Positions 7,981 through 17,571 of a stretch of 64,000 nucleotides of DNA are shown one piece after another. The notes beneath the pieces were generated by a model. The model did not search any database. It worked only from the letters and a program-made list of their open reading frames with translations, and was not told the origin of the DNA. A program made the translations under genes and the position numbers. The DNA lies in the NCBI RefSeq assembly GCF_900106035.1, contig NZ_FNUC01000003.1:1116001-1180000 (forward strand), written 5' to 3'. This DNA comes from Jiangella alba (GTDB lineage: Bacteria > Actinomycetota > Actinomycetes > Jiangellales > Jiangellaceae). Each line of letters starts with the position of its first letter. Position 1 is the first letter of the stretch.

Positions 7981-8966
7981 TGCTCCGCACCCCCCTTCCT
8001 CGGCGTCCGGCCGTGGCGCTCTCGAAGCTCGGATTCGGTGCCGCCCAGGGCGGCAACCTCTACCGCGCCACGTCCGATGAAGAGTTCGCCGACGCCGTCG
8101 ACGCGGCTTGGCGAGCCGGCGTCCGCTACTTCGACACCGCACCGCACTACGGCCTGGGGTTGTCCGAGCGTCGGCTCGGCAGGGCTCTGGCCGGTCGGCC
8201 CCGAGGGGAGTTCGTGGTGTCGACGAAAGTAGGCCGCTTGCTGGTGCCGTCGCCGGAGACGGCAGGTCAGCGCGACAGCGAGGGCTTCGACGTCGCGGCG
8301 GATCAGCGGCGGGTGTGGGACTTCAGCCGTGACGGAGTGTTGCGTTCGCTCGAGGCCAGCCTGCAGCGCACCGGCCTGGATCGCTTCGACATCGTCTATC
8401 TTCATGACCCCGACGACCATTGGGAGCAGGCTGCGGTCGAGGCCATTCCCGCGCTGATCGAGTTGCGTGACCAAGGCGTAGTCGGCGCCGTCGGCGCCGG
8501 CATGAACCAGTCAGCCATGCTCGCGCGGTTCGCGACGGAGACCGATGTCGACGTGCTGATGTGCGCCGGACGGTACAGCTTGCTGGAGCAACCCGCGCTT
8601 CGCGACCTCCTGCCCGCTGCTCATGACCGCGGCGTAGGTGTCGTGGTCGCCGGCGTGTACAACTCCGGGCTGCTGGCCCAGCGACGCCCGCCTGCCGATG
8701 CCACTTACGACTATCGGCCCGCGCCGCCTGAGCTGATCGAGCGAGTCGACCGAATCGCCGATGCCTGTGAGGCACACGGCGTGACGCTGCCGGCGGCGGC
8801 CCTTGGGTTCGTGATGAGGCATCCCGCTGTCGTCTCCGTCGTGGTGGGGATGCGCCATGCCGGCCACGTCCGGGAGGCGGCGAACCGGGCCGACGTTGAG
8901 GTTCCGGCGACGCTGTGGCCGGACCTCATGGCCGGCGGCCTGCTCACACCGGACGCGATGCCATGA
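7980..8966 (+). CDS. Aldo/keto reductase, probable L-fucose (D-threo-aldose) 1-dehydrogenase
   Basis: 328 residues from ATG 7980, overlapping the lactonase stop (TGATG) with GGAGGA upstream. It shows AKR features: the catalytic Asp and Tyr in RYFDTAPHYG (near 46-55), STKVGRL (Lys), and the C-terminal NADP-site region MRHPAVVSVVVGMR. The sequence type (LGFGAAQGGNLYRATSDEEF at the start, LSERRLGRAL) is that of D-threo-aldose/L-fucose dehydrogenases. It would oxidise L-fucose to L-fucono-lactone as the first step of the non-phosphorylated pathway. It is the last gene of its operon and faces the regulator gene 15 bases away. Confidence 0.85.
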   Translation: MLRTPLPRRPAVALSKLGFGAAQGGNLYRATSDEEFADAVDAAWRAGVRYFDTAPHYGLGLSERRLGRALAGRPRGEFVVSTKVGRLLVPSPETAGQRDSEGFDVAADQRRVWDFSRDGVLRSLEASLQRTGLDRFDIVYLHDPDDHWEQAAVEAIPALIELRDQGVVGAVGAGMNQSAMLARFATETDVDVLMCAGRYSLLEQPALRDLLPAAHDRGVGVVVAGVYNSGLLAQRRPPADATYDYRPAPPELIERVDRIADACEAHGVTLPAAALGFVMRHPAVVSVVVGMRHAGHVREAANRADVEVPATLWPDLMAGGLLTPDAMP

Positions 8967-8981
8967 GGGAATGACGCACGG

Positions 8982-9728
8982 TCACTCGACTCGCTCCGGC
9001 TCCGGCCGGGATCGAGACTGGTCGAGGATGGTGTCGTCGTCGATCTGCGCGTCTCGAAGTGACTCCTCGACACCGAGCAGGTGGTTGGCCATTCGGATAC
9101 GCGCGGTCTCGGCATCACGCGCCTCGAGGGCTCGCCAGATCGCGACATGCTCGTCGTGTGTGCGCTGGTCGACGCCTTCTTCGTGGAGACTCCGCCACAA
9201 CCGTTCCCGGACGGTCCGACTGGCCAGGGACTCGATCATGCCCATCAGCACGGGATTGTCAGTGTGGCCCGCGATGATGCGGTGAAAGGCGATGTCGGTT
9301 TCGATGAGCCGCTCATGTTCGTGTGGCGTTCGTCCGACGATCAGCGTGGCCTCGTCAAGCAGGGCCTTCGCTTGCTCCAGCGCCGACTCGGTGATCCTGG
9401 TAGCGGCAAGCCGCGCCGCCTCACTCTCCAGCAGCCGCCGGATCGCGTGGAAGTGCCTGGCGAGCCCATCGCCCGGCAGATCCGCCACGAACCCCATCGG
9501 GGCGAGCAGCCGGGGCACGTCGAGGCTGGTGATATAGGTACCATCGCCCTGCCTGGTGTTGACGATGCCGAGAATCGAGAGCGCCCGGATCCCTTCCCGG
9601 AGCGGCCCGCGAGAGACGCCTAGAGTGTCGGCGAGCTCCTTCTCGATGGGCAGCCGATCACCCGGACGTAGCCGCCCGTCCATGATCATGCGCTTGATTC
9701 CGTCTACGACGTCGTCGGTGCGGGACAT
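8982..9728 (-). CDS. GntR-family regulator with FCD ligand domain, probable fucose-locus repressor
   Basis: 248 residues. Winged helix at residues 5-75 (RLPIEKELADTLGVSRGPLREGI, then the wing RQGDGTYI). An all-helical FCD domain follows from about 90, with the metal/ligand residues in ETDIAFHRIIAGHTDNP and THDEHVAIWRALEARD. FCD regulators of sugar-acid loci usually bind an acid intermediate. The gene is downstream of L-fuconate dehydratase on the same strand (57-base gap) and convergent with the aldose dehydrogenase. A shared operator-like word precedes all three units of the locus, and this is the only regulator inside it. The effector is unknown; fuconate or its keto-deoxy product is plausible. 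Confidence 0.85.
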   Translation of the reverse strand: MSRTDDVVDGIKRMIMDGRLRPGDRLPIEKELADTLGVSRGPLREGIRALSILGIVNTRQGDGTYITSLDVPRLLAPMGFVADLPGDGLARHFHAIRRLLESEAARLAATRITESALEQAKALLDEATLIVGRTPHEHERLIETDIAFHRIIAGHTDNPVLMGMIESLASRTVRERLWRSLHEEGVDQRTHDEHVAIWRALEARDAETARIRMANHLLGVEESLRDAQIDDDTILDQSRSRPEPERVE

Positions 9729-9785
9729 AGCAGCAGTATCCTCCCAGGCGCCAGCCGGAACCGAACACTCGTCAGACGTATCCGA

Positions 9786-11141
9786 TCATGATCCGGATCG
9801 CCGCGCGGCGACGAGCTCGGCACGGCTCCAGTAGTGGCCATCGGGATAGCGGTATCGTCTGATCGATGCATCCCGCATGCGGGTCGAATAGCCGGGTCGG
9901 CGCGGCGACACATAACCGGTGCCCACACCACGATCACTGACGATGCAGGGGTCGGTGAAGTGTTCGTGCAGGTGGTCGACGAATTCGGTCACCCGGTTCG
10001 TCAGATCGCCGGAGACGGCGACGTAGTCGAAGATGGATACGTGCTGCACCATCTCGCATAGGCCGACCCCGCCCGCATGGGGGCAGACCGGCACGCCGAA
10101 CTTGGCGGCCAAGAGCAACACGGCCACGATTTCGTTGAGACTCGCCAGCCGGCCCGTGTCCAGCTGACAGAAGTCGAGAGCCTCGGCCTGGAAGAACTGT
10201 TTGAACATGACCCGGTTGTGGCAGTGCTCGCCGGACGCGACGCCAATGGGGGCTACGGCACGGCGAACGGCCGCATGGCCGGCGATGTCGTCAGGGCTTG
10301 TGGGTTCCTCGATCCACAGTGGATCGAACTGCGAGAGCGCCTTGACCCACTCGATGGCCTGGCCGACATCCCAGACCTGGTTCGCGTCGATCATCAGCTT
10401 GCGGTCGGGTCCGATCACCTCGCGCGCGATCGCGCAGCGGCGAAGGTCGTCGTCGAGATTCTCGCCGACCTTGAGCTTGACGTGGCCGTAGCCCGCATCG
10501 ACGGCCTCTTGGCACAGGCGGCGTAGCTTGTCGTCGCTGTATCCGAGCCAGCCGGCGGACGTCGTGTAGACGGGGTAGCCTCGACGATCGAGCTCAGCGA
10601 TGCGGTGCTGCTTCGACGCCTCGCGAGCCCTGAGAATGTTCAGGGCCTCGTCCCGGGTCAGCGCGTCCGACAGGTATCGCAGGTCGGCGATGTCGACGAG
10701 CTCTTCCGGGGTCATGTCCGCGAGCAGCTGCCAGAGGGGCTTGCCCTCGAACCGAGCGGCGAGATCCCACATGGCGTTCATCACGGCGGAGAGGGACAGG
10801 TGGACGACGCCCTTCTCCGGCCCCAGCCACCGCAGCTGCGAATCCGAGGTGACGTCCCGGTAGACCTCGCCCATGTCGGCCGCTGAGGTCGCGACATCAC
10901 GGCCGACCAACAACGACGCCTGCTGCCGGGCGGCCGCGGCGACGATGTCGTTGCCACGGCCGATCGTGAAGGTCAGGCCGTATCCGGCCAGAGGCTCGCC
11001 GTTCGTGTCCGTCCCATCGGTATGAAGGACGACATAGGCGGCCGAGTAGTCGCCGTCCTTGTTCATCGCGTCGGATCCGTCCCGGGTGGACGACGTCGGA
11101 AAGCGGACGTCCTCGACAGTGACTGCGGTGATGCGCGGCAT
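9786..11141 (-). CDS. fucD: L-fuconate dehydratase (enolase superfamily)
   Basis: 451 residues, the length of L-fuconate dehydratases and longer than ordinary mandelate-racemase-type enzymes. The N-terminal TSSTRDGSDAMNKDGDYSAA is characteristic of the fuconate dehydratase group. Catalytic residues: KLKVGEN (near 223), metal ligands at MIDANQVWD (near 250), WIEEPT (near 277) and SGEHCHN (near 305), and His in CPHAGGVG (near 355). It converts L-fuconate to 2-keto-3-deoxy-L-fuconate in the cytoplasm. It leads a two-gene minus-strand operon with the GntR regulator. An operator-like word lies at 11158-11171, 17 bases before the start. Confidence 0.92.
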   Translation of the reverse strand: MPRITAVTVEDVRFPTSSTRDGSDAMNKDGDYSAAYVVLHTDGTDTNGEPLAGYGLTFTIGRGNDIVAAAARQQASLLVGRDVATSAADMGEVYRDVTSDSQLRWLGPEKGVVHLSLSAVMNAMWDLAARFEGKPLWQLLADMTPEELVDIADLRYLSDALTRDEALNILRAREASKQHRIAELDRRGYPVYTTSAGWLGYSDDKLRRLCQEAVDAGYGHVKLKVGENLDDDLRRCAIAREVIGPDRKLMIDANQVWDVGQAIEWVKALSQFDPLWIEEPTSPDDIAGHAAVRRAVAPIGVASGEHCHNRVMFKQFFQAEALDFCQLDTGRLASLNEIVAVLLLAAKFGVPVCPHAGGVGLCEMVQHVSIFDYVAVSGDLTNRVTEFVDHLHEHFTDPCIVSDRGVGTGYVSPRRPGYSTRMRDASIRRYRYPDGHYWSRAELVAARRSGS

Positions 11142-11157
11142 GGGCCCTCAACTCGAT

Positions 11158-11171
11158 ATAGATCAGATGAT
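11158..11171. promoter_or_regulatory. Candidate GntR/FCD operator (site C) before L-fuconate dehydratase
   Basis: ATAGATCAGATGAT shares AGATnnGATGA with the sites at 5241 and 17634. It contains the symmetric core ATCA-N2-TGAT. It lies 17 bases upstream of the fucD start codon, where a repressor would overlap the promoter. Confidence 0.45.
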
Positions 11172-11181
11172 TACACATCCT

Positions 11182-11195
11182 ATAAATCGATTTCC
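11182..11195. promoter_or_regulatory. LacI-type palindrome upstream of L-fuconate dehydratase
   Basis: ATAAATCGATTTCC has a perfect 10-base palindromic core AAATCGATTT. It differs at 2 of 14 positions from the palindrome AGAAATCGATTTCT at 37650 in the arabinan-type locus. It may be a target of a LacI-family protein or chance in an AT-rich promoter. Confidence 0.3.
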
Positions 11196-11287
11196 TGCCG
11201 AGTCAACAGGTCGGCCGCCATCTAGATTGACAGTTCATCCAATCTTTCAGGGCGGCTACCCCCGCTGAACCATGACGGCGGGTTGCG

Positions 11288-11318
11288 TCAACCGCGTCGG
11301 CCACCACGACGCGGTTGA
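11288..11318 (-). terminator. Terminator hairpin after the GH95 operon
   Basis: Perfect 12-base stem TCAACCGCGTCG (11288-11299) with CGACGCGGTTGA (11307-11318) and a 7-base loop. It is about 120 bases past the GH95 stop in the direction of transcription and ends the importer/fucosidase operon. Confidence 0.75.
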
Positions 11319-11440
11319 CTCCCACGGCCGGGAGCGCGTAGCTGCTGACCGAGCCGCGAACGCCGGCACGTCCACGGGCCTGGTGCGGTGGCGATGCGCT
11401 CTCCCGGATGTTGCGATGACGATGACGCCATCGCCTGGCC

Positions 11441-14400
11441 TCAGCTGAGAGTGATCTTCGCGTCCGCCCAGTCGGCGTGATCGTTGCCGATGCCGTTGCC
11501 GTCGTCACCCACGACGAGCCGGAGCGTGTGCCGGCCTTCGATGGGCGCGTCGACGAACTTCTGCGCGGATGCGTATGCCATGGAGCCACTGCTGAAGACC
11601 CGGTCGTTGTCCAGGTAGACGTCGAAGGTGACACTGCCTCCGGTGCCCGATTGCTCTTGGTCGATGCCGACGAAGCACTGGAAGCGGCCGTTCTCCAGGC
11701 CCTCGAGGTCGTACACGATCTCCGATACGGCGTGGGTGCCGATGCCCTTCTTGTAGGTGACCGGGCCGTCGGGTCCGCGAAGTGTGATGGGGTTGCCATC
11801 GATGCTGCGGTCGCGCTGGACGTTGGCCCAACCCGTGGTGGCGCTGACCCATGCACGATCGCTGAGGTATGTGAAGTTCACCGGCTCGAAATGGATGGCG
11901 TACGTGCGCTCGAGGTCCTCGTGCCTGACCATGGCGTGGACGAGCGTCGTTCCCGGCAGCGCGGTGGCCGGCTCGATGCTCACGTTGACGCGCGCCGAGA
12001 CCGGGACGGCGGTGACGTCGGGTACTGGTGAGCCCACGGGGACCTGGACCGTGTACTCGGTGACGTAGCCGTCGAAGTCGGGCAGCTGCTTGCCGTCGGT
12101 TGCGATCGATTCGAGCAAGTGCCCGGGTGTGGGCAGTTCGATCCGCAGATTCACGGGAACGCCCGCAGGCAGCGTGACCACGCGTGCGAAGTCGCCCAGT
12201 TCTGACGGCGCGGTCGAAGGGCGGCCTGTGACGCGCTTGATGCCGCGGCGGCTGATCAGAGTGATGTCCTGGGTGACGTCGGAGCGGAGCTTGGCCTGTA
12301 CGTGGCGGCGGTCGAGATCCCAGGTCAGCTGTTCGACGGCGACGCGTCCGAGGCACCTGATGCCGGCTACCGAGCCACGCGCCAGCTGGTTCGGCAGCGC
12401 CGGGAGGAGCTCCACCACCCCAGGCTTGGAGTAGACCAACATCTCCATGAGGATCGCCGGCATGGCGTTCGCGGCATCGGCGTTGTAGATGTGCAGGCCG
12501 GGGTTGTGTGAGGTCATGAGGCTGCGGTGCAGGAAGTCTTGCGTGAGGATCTTCTTCAGCATCTCGTAGCCGTACTGCCCGTCCTTGACCCGCACCGCGC
12601 CCAGTCCGCGTTGCAGGAACCCGTGCGCCGACCGGTTGCTGTCGCCTCTCAGATCCAGCGCTCGCTGCACGGCGGCGTGCAGCTCGGGTGTCTCCTCCGG
12701 GCTGATCTCGTGCAGGGGCCAGGCCGGGTACACGTGACTGGAATGGCGATGGTCGTAGGCGTCCTGCAGCGTCGGCCAGCCCCATTCGGCCAGCGCGCCC
12801 TCGTCGTTGATGCGGTAGGGCGGGATCTTCGCCAGCAGCGCCGTCCATCGCTCGACACCCTGACCGGGCCCGGTCTGAACACCCAGCCGCTGGCAGACCT
12901 CGATGGCGGTCTGCAGGGCGTTCTTGCCTGCGGCGACGTCCATGGTCGCGTTGATCGTCGTCAACCGGTTCGTGTTGGCCGGGTGGTTCTCCGGTGACAT
13001 CGATGGGACGAAGATGACGTTGCCGTCATCGTCGGTACGGGTCAGGAAACCCTCGTAGAACGTGGCCGTCTGGATCAGCGCCGGCAGCAGCCGGCGGCGC
13101 AGGAAGTCCTCGTCGCCGGTCACCAGATAGTGCTCATAGAGCGGGTACAGGAGCCAATTCGCACCAGCGGTCCACATCTGCCCCGCCCACGGGCTGAAGT
13201 GGAACATGAAACCGTTCTCGCCGTCGGTGCGGGTCGGCGCCATGAGGCCGTCGGCACCGTAGATGTTGCGCGCGTTGACCTTCCAGTCGTCGACCTGGTT
13301 GAGAACGAGGTTGGCGTAGGCTTCGGCAGCCTCCGGCATGGCGCCGATGTTCATCCCCGCGACCTGGAGGTTCACATTGGCGTCGGTGGTGAAATCGCCG
13401 GACCATGCCGCTCCCCAGCCGCCCGTCCAGAGGCCGGTCAGCCGAGGTGGGAGGTAGCCGCTGGAGGAGAGCAGGAAATAGCGGCCGGAGTCGAAGATCT
13501 GTTCCAACAACGCGAGGTTCAGCGTGCCCGGATCGGCTCGTTGTCTCGCGATCAGCTCCGTCGTCGGCAGTGCATGGTCGGCGGGATCGCCGCCCAGGTC
13601 GAGGATCAACCGGTCATAAATCCGCTGGTGGATGGACACGTGACGGTCACGCAGTTGGCTGTAGGTCTCGTCCATGCCGGACAGCCGGGTCCGCAGGCCG
13701 CCGCCGTCGAGTGCGGCCAGGTCGAAGTAGCGGTCGCTGGCCGTGAGCAGCAGCACCGACGACGCATCGCTCACCCGTAGCGTGGTCCCGTCCACAGTGA
13801 CGGTGCCGCCGTCGCTCACGACACGCGTCACGGCCTGGAACGCCCGGGCGCTGTTCGGATGCTCCGGGTACGTCGCCCGGACGTCGACGTATCCTTCGTT
13901 CGGTGCGTCGCCCGCGGTGGCGATCGTTGCGTAGGCGACGTTTCCGGGACGTCCTGACAGGTTGCCGTCGCAGGTGATCGTGAGCGTCATCGTGTTTCCT
14001 GCGGGCGCGACGATGTGGTGCGCGACCACGTTGTCGGCGCGCGAGACGAAACTGCGCCGGACCCATTGTCCAGTCTCGTCTGACCAGTGGACACGGACTT
14101 CCCCGGTGCGGAAGTCGGTGACGCGGCCATAGCCGCTGACCGTGCCCTGGCCCGGCATCGACAGCCTCATCCGGTGGCCGGGGTGGTACGTCTGTGTGTG
14201 GAGCAGCCGCCAGTCGCCGTTGAAGAGGTTCTCGGCCCCGGCGAAATCGCCCGCCAGGCACAGGTCGCGCATCTCCTCCAGCCGCCCCGCGATTTTCGGG
14301 GGCTCGACGCCGGCGCTTCCATTGGGCAGTACGTACCGGTGGTTGTTGTAGATGATCGTCTCCGCGCGTGGCTCGCCGAAGACCATCACACCTTGGTCGC

Positions 14401-14602
14401 CGTTCCCGCTCACGAAGGCGTGCTCCCACGACGTCGCCGGGGCGGAGTCGAAGATCCCTCGAGTGAGGACATCGTCGTCCTCGTTCTCGGGTGGCGTCCG
14501 CCCGAGCGCGGGAGACGCTGTGGTCATCAGGCCGCCGGCCGCTCCGAGACCGGCAGCGGCGGAGGTCATGAGGAAGCGACGACGCGACACATCAGCGGGC
14601 AT
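11441..14602 (-). CDS. Secreted GH95 alpha-L-fucosidase (family 95) with NPCBM domain
   Basis: 1053 residues from ATG 14602; the purine-rich GGAGGAGAG at 14610-14618 is its ribosome site, so the in-frame ATG at 14620 is not used. A TAT signal (SRRRFLMTSAAAG) is followed by the GH95 N-domain (FDSAPATSWEHAFVSGNGDQG, IIYNNHRYVLPNG). The (alpha/alpha)6 barrel has GLWTGGWGAAWSGDFTTDAN and MNIGAMPEA. The C-terminal 150 residues (AWVSATTGWANVQRDRS, YKKGIGTHAVSEIVYDL) form an NPCBM carbohydrate-binding module. GH95 enzymes release alpha-1,2-linked fucose by inversion; some act on alpha-L-galactosides. As the last gene of the importer operon in the fucose locus, it supplies the sugar. Its TAT signal puts it outside. 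Confidence 0.88.
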   Translation of the reverse strand: MPADVSRRRFLMTSAAAGLGAAGGLMTTASPALGRTPPENEDDDVLTRGIFDSAPATSWEHAFVSGNGDQGVMVFGEPRAETIIYNNHRYVLPNGSAGVEPPKIAGRLEEMRDLCLAGDFAGAENLFNGDWRLLHTQTYHPGHRMRLSMPGQGTVSGYGRVTDFRTGEVRVHWSDETGQWVRRSFVSRADNVVAHHIVAPAGNTMTLTITCDGNLSGRPGNVAYATIATAGDAPNEGYVDVRATYPEHPNSARAFQAVTRVVSDGGTVTVDGTTLRVSDASSVLLLTASDRYFDLAALDGGGLRTRLSGMDETYSQLRDRHVSIHQRIYDRLILDLGGDPADHALPTTELIARQRADPGTLNLALLEQIFDSGRYFLLSSSGYLPPRLTGLWTGGWGAAWSGDFTTDANVNLQVAGMNIGAMPEAAEAYANLVLNQVDDWKVNARNIYGADGLMAPTRTDGENGFMFHFSPWAGQMWTAGANWLLYPLYEHYLVTGDEDFLRRRLLPALIQTATFYEGFLTRTDDDGNVIFVPSMSPENHPANTNRLTTINATMDVAAGKNALQTAIEVCQRLGVQTGPGQGVERWTALLAKIPPYRINDEGALAEWGWPTLQDAYDHRHSSHVYPAWPLHEISPEETPELHAAVQRALDLRGDSNRSAHGFLQRGLGAVRVKDGQYGYEMLKKILTQDFLHRSLMTSHNPGLHIYNADAANAMPAILMEMLVYSKPGVVELLPALPNQLARGSVAGIRCLGRVAVEQLTWDLDRRHVQAKLRSDVTQDITLISRRGIKRVTGRPSTAPSELGDFARVVTLPAGVPVNLRIELPTPGHLLESIATDGKQLPDFDGYVTEYTVQVPVGSPVPDVTAVPVSARVNVSIEPATALPGTTLVHAMVRHEDLERTYAIHFEPVNFTYLSDRAWVSATTGWANVQRDRSIDGNPITLRGPDGPVTYKKGIGTHAVSEIVYDLEGLENGRFQCFVGIDQEQSGTGGSVTFDVYLDNDRVFSSGSMAYASAQKFVDAPIEGRHTLRLVVGDDGNGIGNDHADWADAKITLS

Positions 14603-14628
14603 GATCGTTCTCTCCTCCATCGGGATGG

Positions 14629-15450
14629 TCAGTTCTGCTCTGATCTCTTGTTCGACGACCCGGTCATGGCGGCGACCAGGTCGTCGGTGGTCACGGCGTC
14701 GGCGGGGAAACGAGCGGCGCGGCGGCCCAGCCGCAGGACCTCGACGCGGTCGGCGATCTCGAGCACCTGAGGCATGTTGTGGCTGACGAGCACGACGGAC
14801 ATTCCCGCGTCGCGGGCTCGCCGAACGACGTCGAGAACGCGCTCGGTCTGCACCACGCCCAGCGCCGCGGTCGGTTCGTCGAGGATGACCACGTTCGTGG
14901 CCCAGATGATCGCTCGGGCCACCGCGACGCTTTGACGCTGTCCACCTGAGAGCATGGCGATCGGGGTCGTGACCCTGGGAATCCGGACGCCGAGCTGGTC
15001 GAGTGCCTGCGCGGCACCGCGATGCATGGCCCGTCTGTCGAGCAGACCCAGGCGGCCGAGCGGACCAGAGCGCAGGATCTCCCGGCCCAGATACAGGTTC
15101 GCGGCCACGCTCAGGTCGTCTGCGACAGCCAAGTCCTGGTATACCGTCTCCACGCCGGCCTGCCGGGCGTCGACCGGAGTCGAGAACCGTACCGGCCGGC
15201 CATCGACGCGGATCTCCCCTTCATCGGGCGCGTGCACGCCCGACAGGGTCTTGATCAACGTGCTCTTCCCAGCGCCGTTGTCGCCGATCAGCGCCACGAC
15301 TTCCGCCTTGTAGACGGTGAAGTCAGCGCCGCGCAACGCCTCGACGTGGCCGAATCGCTTGACGACGCCGCGCGCCTCGAGGACCGGCTCCCCGGTGCCG
15401 TCGGGGTGCTGGGCGGTACCGTCCTTGGTGTCCGGTGCAGCGCCCATCAT
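14629..15450 (-). CDS. Ribose-type ABC importer ATP-binding protein (single domain)
   Basis: 273 residues from ATG 15450, overlapping the binding-protein stop (ATGATGA). Walker A GDNGAGKST (near 55), Q-loop VYQDLAVAD, signature LSGGQRQ, Walker B VVILDEPTAAL and H-loop SHN are all present. There is one ATPase domain, unlike the two-domain RbsA type, so it acts as a homodimer as in FrcA-type systems. It powers uptake through the permease at 16567-17571. The open frame runs further upstream to 16425, but that part only reads the binding-protein gene in another frame. Confidence 0.88.
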   Translation of the reverse strand: MMGAAPDTKDGTAQHPDGTGEPVLEARGVVKRFGHVEALRGADFTVYKAEVVALIGDNGAGKSTLIKTLSGVHAPDEGEIRVDGRPVRFSTPVDARQAGVETVYQDLAVADDLSVAANLYLGREILRSGPLGRLGLLDRRAMHRGAAQALDQLGVRIPRVTTPIAMLSGGQRQSVAVARAIIWATNVVILDEPTAALGVVQTERVLDVVRRARDAGMSVVLVSHNMPQVLEIADRVEVLRLGRRAARFPADAVTTDDLVAAMTGSSNKRSEQN

Positions 15451-16523
15451 TCGACCGGCGGGTTGTCGCAGCTGGGCTCCAGGATCGCCTGGGCCTCTTC
15501 GGTGTCGACGTTCTCCTGGGTCAGGAAGGTCACGCCGGTGTCGGCCGATTTCAGCGGCGTACCCTCGCGCAGGTGCTCGACCACGTTCTGCACGCCCAGG
15601 TAGCCCATGTTGAACGGGTTCTGCACGACCAGCGCGGAGATCTGACCGTTGCGTAGCCCGGCGACCTCGTCCGGTGCGGCGTCCCAGCCGATGATGACGA
15701 TCTCGCCCGTCCGACCCGCTGCCTCGACCGCCTGCGCGGCTCCGAGGACGCTCGGCTCGTTGGCTGCGAAGATCCCAGCGAGGTCTGGGTTGGCCGTCAG
15801 GATGTCCTCGGTCACGCGGCGTGCCTCGTTCACGTCGCTGTGGCTGGGCTGCTGACCGACGAGGGTGAGGTTCTCGTGCTGGGCGAGACCCTCGGTGAAG
15901 CCCTCGACCCGCTCGGTGTTGGTTTGCGAGCCCGGCTGGAACTCGATCATCGCCACGTTGTGGTCGCCCGGGCCCAGCTCCTCGGCGAGCAGGTTCGCCG
16001 CCTCGATCGCCGCCGCGTGGTTGTCGGTTGCGTACAGCGGCACCTCGTCGGGCTGCGGGTCGGTCCCCGAATCGATCATCGCCACAGGGACTCCCGCGTC
16101 CAGTGCCGATTGCGTCGCGGGGGCGAGCGCCGACGAGTCCGTGGCGGCATAGACGATGCCGTCGACCTGGCGGGTCACGAAGTTCTGGACCAGATTGACC
16201 TGTCCTTCGACGTCGGTCTCCGCGGTGACGCCATCCCACTCGACGGTGACGTCTCCCGCGAGCTCGGCCGCGCACTCGGCCCCTGCGCGGACCGTGTTCC
16301 AGAACTCGTGACCCACCGCTTTGGGCAGCACCGCCAGTTCCAGCGGGCCGCTGGCGGCCGTCGGATCCGCATTGCGTGCAGCCGGGTCGTTGTCGGAGTC
16401 GTCGCGGACTTCCACTCCGCTGCACGCGCCGAGTACTGCCGCCGCGACGACCGTGGCGAGAACCAGGCGGCCGGGTCGGCGATGCGACGGCTCGTGTCCG
16501 CCGACGATGCTGATGTGTGGCAT
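15447..16523 (-). CDS. Ribose-type sugar-binding lipoprotein, probable L-fucose or fucoside receptor
   Basis: 358 residues from ATG 16523 (GGAAGGAC before it; an upstream in-frame start at 16583 lacks a ribosome site). A lipobox (VLGACSG, Cys near 33) gives a membrane-anchored lipoprotein. The periplasmic-binding-protein type 1 fold follows: LAVLPKAVGHEFWNTVRAGAE, DGIVYAATDSSAL, PVAMIDSGTD, AGIFAANEPSVLGA and IIGWDAAP. It delivers monosaccharide to the permease. Fucose is inferred from the catabolic genes around it, not from the binding site. Confidence 0.85.
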   Translation of the reverse strand: MPHISIVGGHEPSHRRPGRLVLATVVAAAVLGACSGVEVRDDSDNDPAARNADPTAASGPLELAVLPKAVGHEFWNTVRAGAECAAELAGDVTVEWDGVTAETDVEGQVNLVQNFVTRQVDGIVYAATDSSALAPATQSALDAGVPVAMIDSGTDPQPDEVPLYATDNHAAAIEAANLLAEELGPGDHNVAMIEFQPGSQTNTERVEGFTEGLAQHENLTLVGQQPSHSDVNEARRVTEDILTANPDLAGIFAANEPSVLGAAQAVEAAGRTGEIVIIGWDAAPDEVAGLRNGQISALVVQNPFNMGYLGVQNVVEHLREGTPLKSADTGVTFLTQENVDTEEAQAILEPSCDNPPVE

Positions 16524-16566
16524 CACGGTGTCCTTCCGATTGGGTTGGTGTCGTGATCGAACGGCG

Positions 16567-17571
16567 TCATCCGCGTGACTCAAGGCGCCGGCGGCGGTAC
16601 TGGTCGAAATAGACCGCGGCCCAGATGATCAGCCCGACGATCACCATCTGGTAGTGGATGCTGACGTCCATGAGGACGGCTCCGTTGCGGACCACCGCGA
16701 TGAGGAACGCGCCGATGAGCGTGCCGATGATGCGGCCCTGCCCACCGAACAGACTGGCTCCGCCGATCACCGCTGCGGCGATGACGTCCAGCTCCAACGC
16801 GATGCCGTAATTGGGTTGCCCCGAGTTGACCCGCGAGGCCGCGATCATCCCACCCAGCCCGACCAGCATGCCCGCGATGACGTAGACGGCCGTGAGATGC
16901 CCGACGATCGGGATGCCGGAGCGGCGGGCTGCCTCGAGATTGGAACCGATCGCATATGTGTAACGGCCGAACCGGGTCTGGGAGAGCAGAAACGCCATTC
17001 CGACTGCGACGACAGCGGTCAGGACGATCGCGAACGGGATGCCGAGGATCTCACCGTTCCCGAGGATCTGAAAGGACTCCGGCAGGCTGTAGACACCGAC
17101 CGCACCGGTGATGATGAAGACCAGCCCGCGGCCCACCGACATCGTGCCCAGCGTCGCGATGAATGGCGGAATCCGCGCCACGCTCACGAGCAACCCGTTC
17201 ACCAGGCCCGCCGCTGCCCCGACCCCGATCGCGACGGCCGTCGCGGCCCACAGCGAGAAGCCCAGGTCCCGCACCGCCATGGCGCCGACGACGCCGGCCA
17301 GTGCGGCCACCGAGCCCACTGACAGGTCGATGCCCTTGGTGATGATCACCATGGTCTGGGCGGTAGCGATGATCGCGATCACCGCTGTCTGAGCCCCGAT
17401 GTTGAACAGGTTGTCCGCAGTCAGGAAGTGCGGACTCGCGAAGCTCAACGCGACGATCAGCACGATGAGCGCTGTCGCAGCGGTCAATTCCGACAACGCG
17501 TTGGAGAGCCGCTCCCGCACCCGATCGCCGGGCCGAGTCGCATCGGCGGCGTGCTCGACGGTAGTCGTCAC
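16567..17571 (-). CDS. Ribose-type ABC importer permease
   Basis: 334 residues from GTG 17571, which has GGAGGAGG upstream; the frame is open to 17733 but that stretch is the promoter region. It has about eight to ten hydrophobic segments and the RbsC-type sequences TKGIDLSVGSV, PPFIATLGTMSVGRGL and RVNSGQPNYGIALELDVIAAAVIGGASL. It is first of the operon permease, binding protein, ATPase, GH95. Two operator-like words at 17634-17652 and 17740-17760 lie in its promoter region. Confidence 0.88.
   Translation of the reverse strand: MTTTVEHAADATRPGDRVRERLSNALSELTAATALIVLIVALSFASPHFLTADNLFNIGAQTAVIAIIATAQTMVIITKGIDLSVGSVAALAGVVGAMAVRDLGFSLWAATAVAIGVGAAAGLVNGLLVSVARIPPFIATLGTMSVGRGLVFIITGAVGVYSLPESFQILGNGEILGIPFAIVLTAVVAVGMAFLLSQTRFGRYTYAIGSNLEAARRSGIPIVGHLTAVYVIAGMLVGLGGMIAASRVNSGQPNYGIALELDVIAAAVIGGASLFGGQGRIIGTLIGAFLIAVVRNGAVLMDVSIHYQMVIVGLIIWAAVYFDQYRRRRLESRG

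Noticed and set aside
14629-16425. 598-residue form of the ABC ATPase
   Set aside because: The extra 325 codons only read through the binding-protein gene in another frame. The ATG at 15450 with the ATGA overlap is the natural start.
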